Part shown: positions 14,497 to 14,515 of the stretch, one piece after another
How positions within the stretch are numbered: position 1 is the first letter of the stretch
Layout of the letters: each line of letters opens with the position of its first letter
Assembly: GCA_964428475.1 (NCBI GenBank)
Contig: CAYRYO010000042.1
Location: forward strand, 1-14,515
Source: JARICQ01 sp964428475
GTDB lineage: Bacteria; Bacillota; Clostridia; Tissierellales; Tissierellaceae
Direction of reading: 5' to 3'
DNA length: 14,515 nt
The notes under the pieces: generated by a model
Told to the model about the DNA's origin: nothing
Database searches by the model: none
The model's input: only the letters and a program-made list of their open reading frames with translations
Made by a program: the position numbers and the translations under genes

Positions 14497-14515
14497 ATGA
14501 AAAAGGAAAAACAAT
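14497..14515 (+). other. Probable ribosome binding site of the next gene
   Basis: AAAAAGGAAAAACAAT closes the window. AAGGA (14503-14507) followed by AT at the last two bases looks like an SD with the first two bases of an ATG. An ATG at 14497 is also present but has no SD. The operon therefore probably continues beyond the window. Confidence 0.4.

Noticed and set aside
14497..14515. ATG at 14497 as the start of a new gene
   Set aside because: No SD precedes it. The AAGGA after it suits a start at the very last bases instead.
1..14515. CRISPR array, insertion sequence, prophage or tandem repeat array
   Set aside because: No regularly spaced direct repeats, transposase genes, phage genes or integrase-flanked ends were seen. 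The only mobile-element trace is the intron fragment at 4815-4894.

Overview
The window is AT-rich DNA from a low-GC, Gram-positive anaerobe. The best guess is a member of the Clostridia. Support for this: purine-rich Shine-Dalgarno (SD) sites, a lipoprotein-type binding protein, a complete bacterial selenocysteine (Sec) machinery, and clostridial-looking group II intron debris. No species can be named from the sequence alone. Every confident gene is on the + strand.

Region 1 (1-4653) is a selenocysteine operon: the 3' part of selD (selenophosphate synthetase), then selA (selenocysteine synthase) and selB (Sec-specific elongation factor). These are tightly packed and run straight into an orphan OmpR/PhoB-type response regulator. 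A perfect 34-bp palindrome ends the operon.

Region 2 (4654-6960) starts with an intergenic stretch holding the 3' end (domains V-VI) of a decayed, ORF-less group II intron. Next is an exported calcineurin-like metallophosphatase with an N-terminal Ig-like region, then a long inverted repeat. The region closes with selC, the UCA-anticodon selenocysteine tRNA, which has its own promoter and its own intrinsic terminator. With selC present, selA, selB, selC and (partly) selD all lie within 7 kb.

Region 3 (6961-9001) has one gene for a membrane-bound diguanylate cyclase: an N-terminal extracytoplasmic domain, seven transmembrane helices, and a GGDEF domain with an intact inhibitory site. The gene is flanked by non-coding DNA. 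A short antisense coding remnant may lie downstream of it.

Region 4 (8943-14489) looks like a molybdenum/tungsten (Mo/W) supply operon. It encodes an XdhC/CoxI-family maturation factor for molybdenum hydroxylases and a short ModE-type regulator made of the DNA-binding domain only. A 24-bp inverted repeat closely resembling the E. coli ModE operator follows. Next come a type II (BtuC/FecCD-like) permease, its ATPase, a lipoprotein binding protein, and an unusual fusion of a THEP1-like NTPase with a SAM-dependent methyltransferase. The ABC family is usually labelled iron-siderophore or B12. The ModE box and the XdhC neighbour point instead to molybdate or tungstate, as in Haemophilus MolBCA.

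Taken together, the window joins Sec synthesis and insertion to Mo/W uptake and XdhC-type maturation. That pairing fits an organism with Sec-containing or selenium-dependent molybdenum enzymes, such as hydroxylases or formate dehydrogenase. No such enzyme is encoded in the window itself. The fused NTPase-methyltransferase is the least explained gene and the best candidate for new biology.
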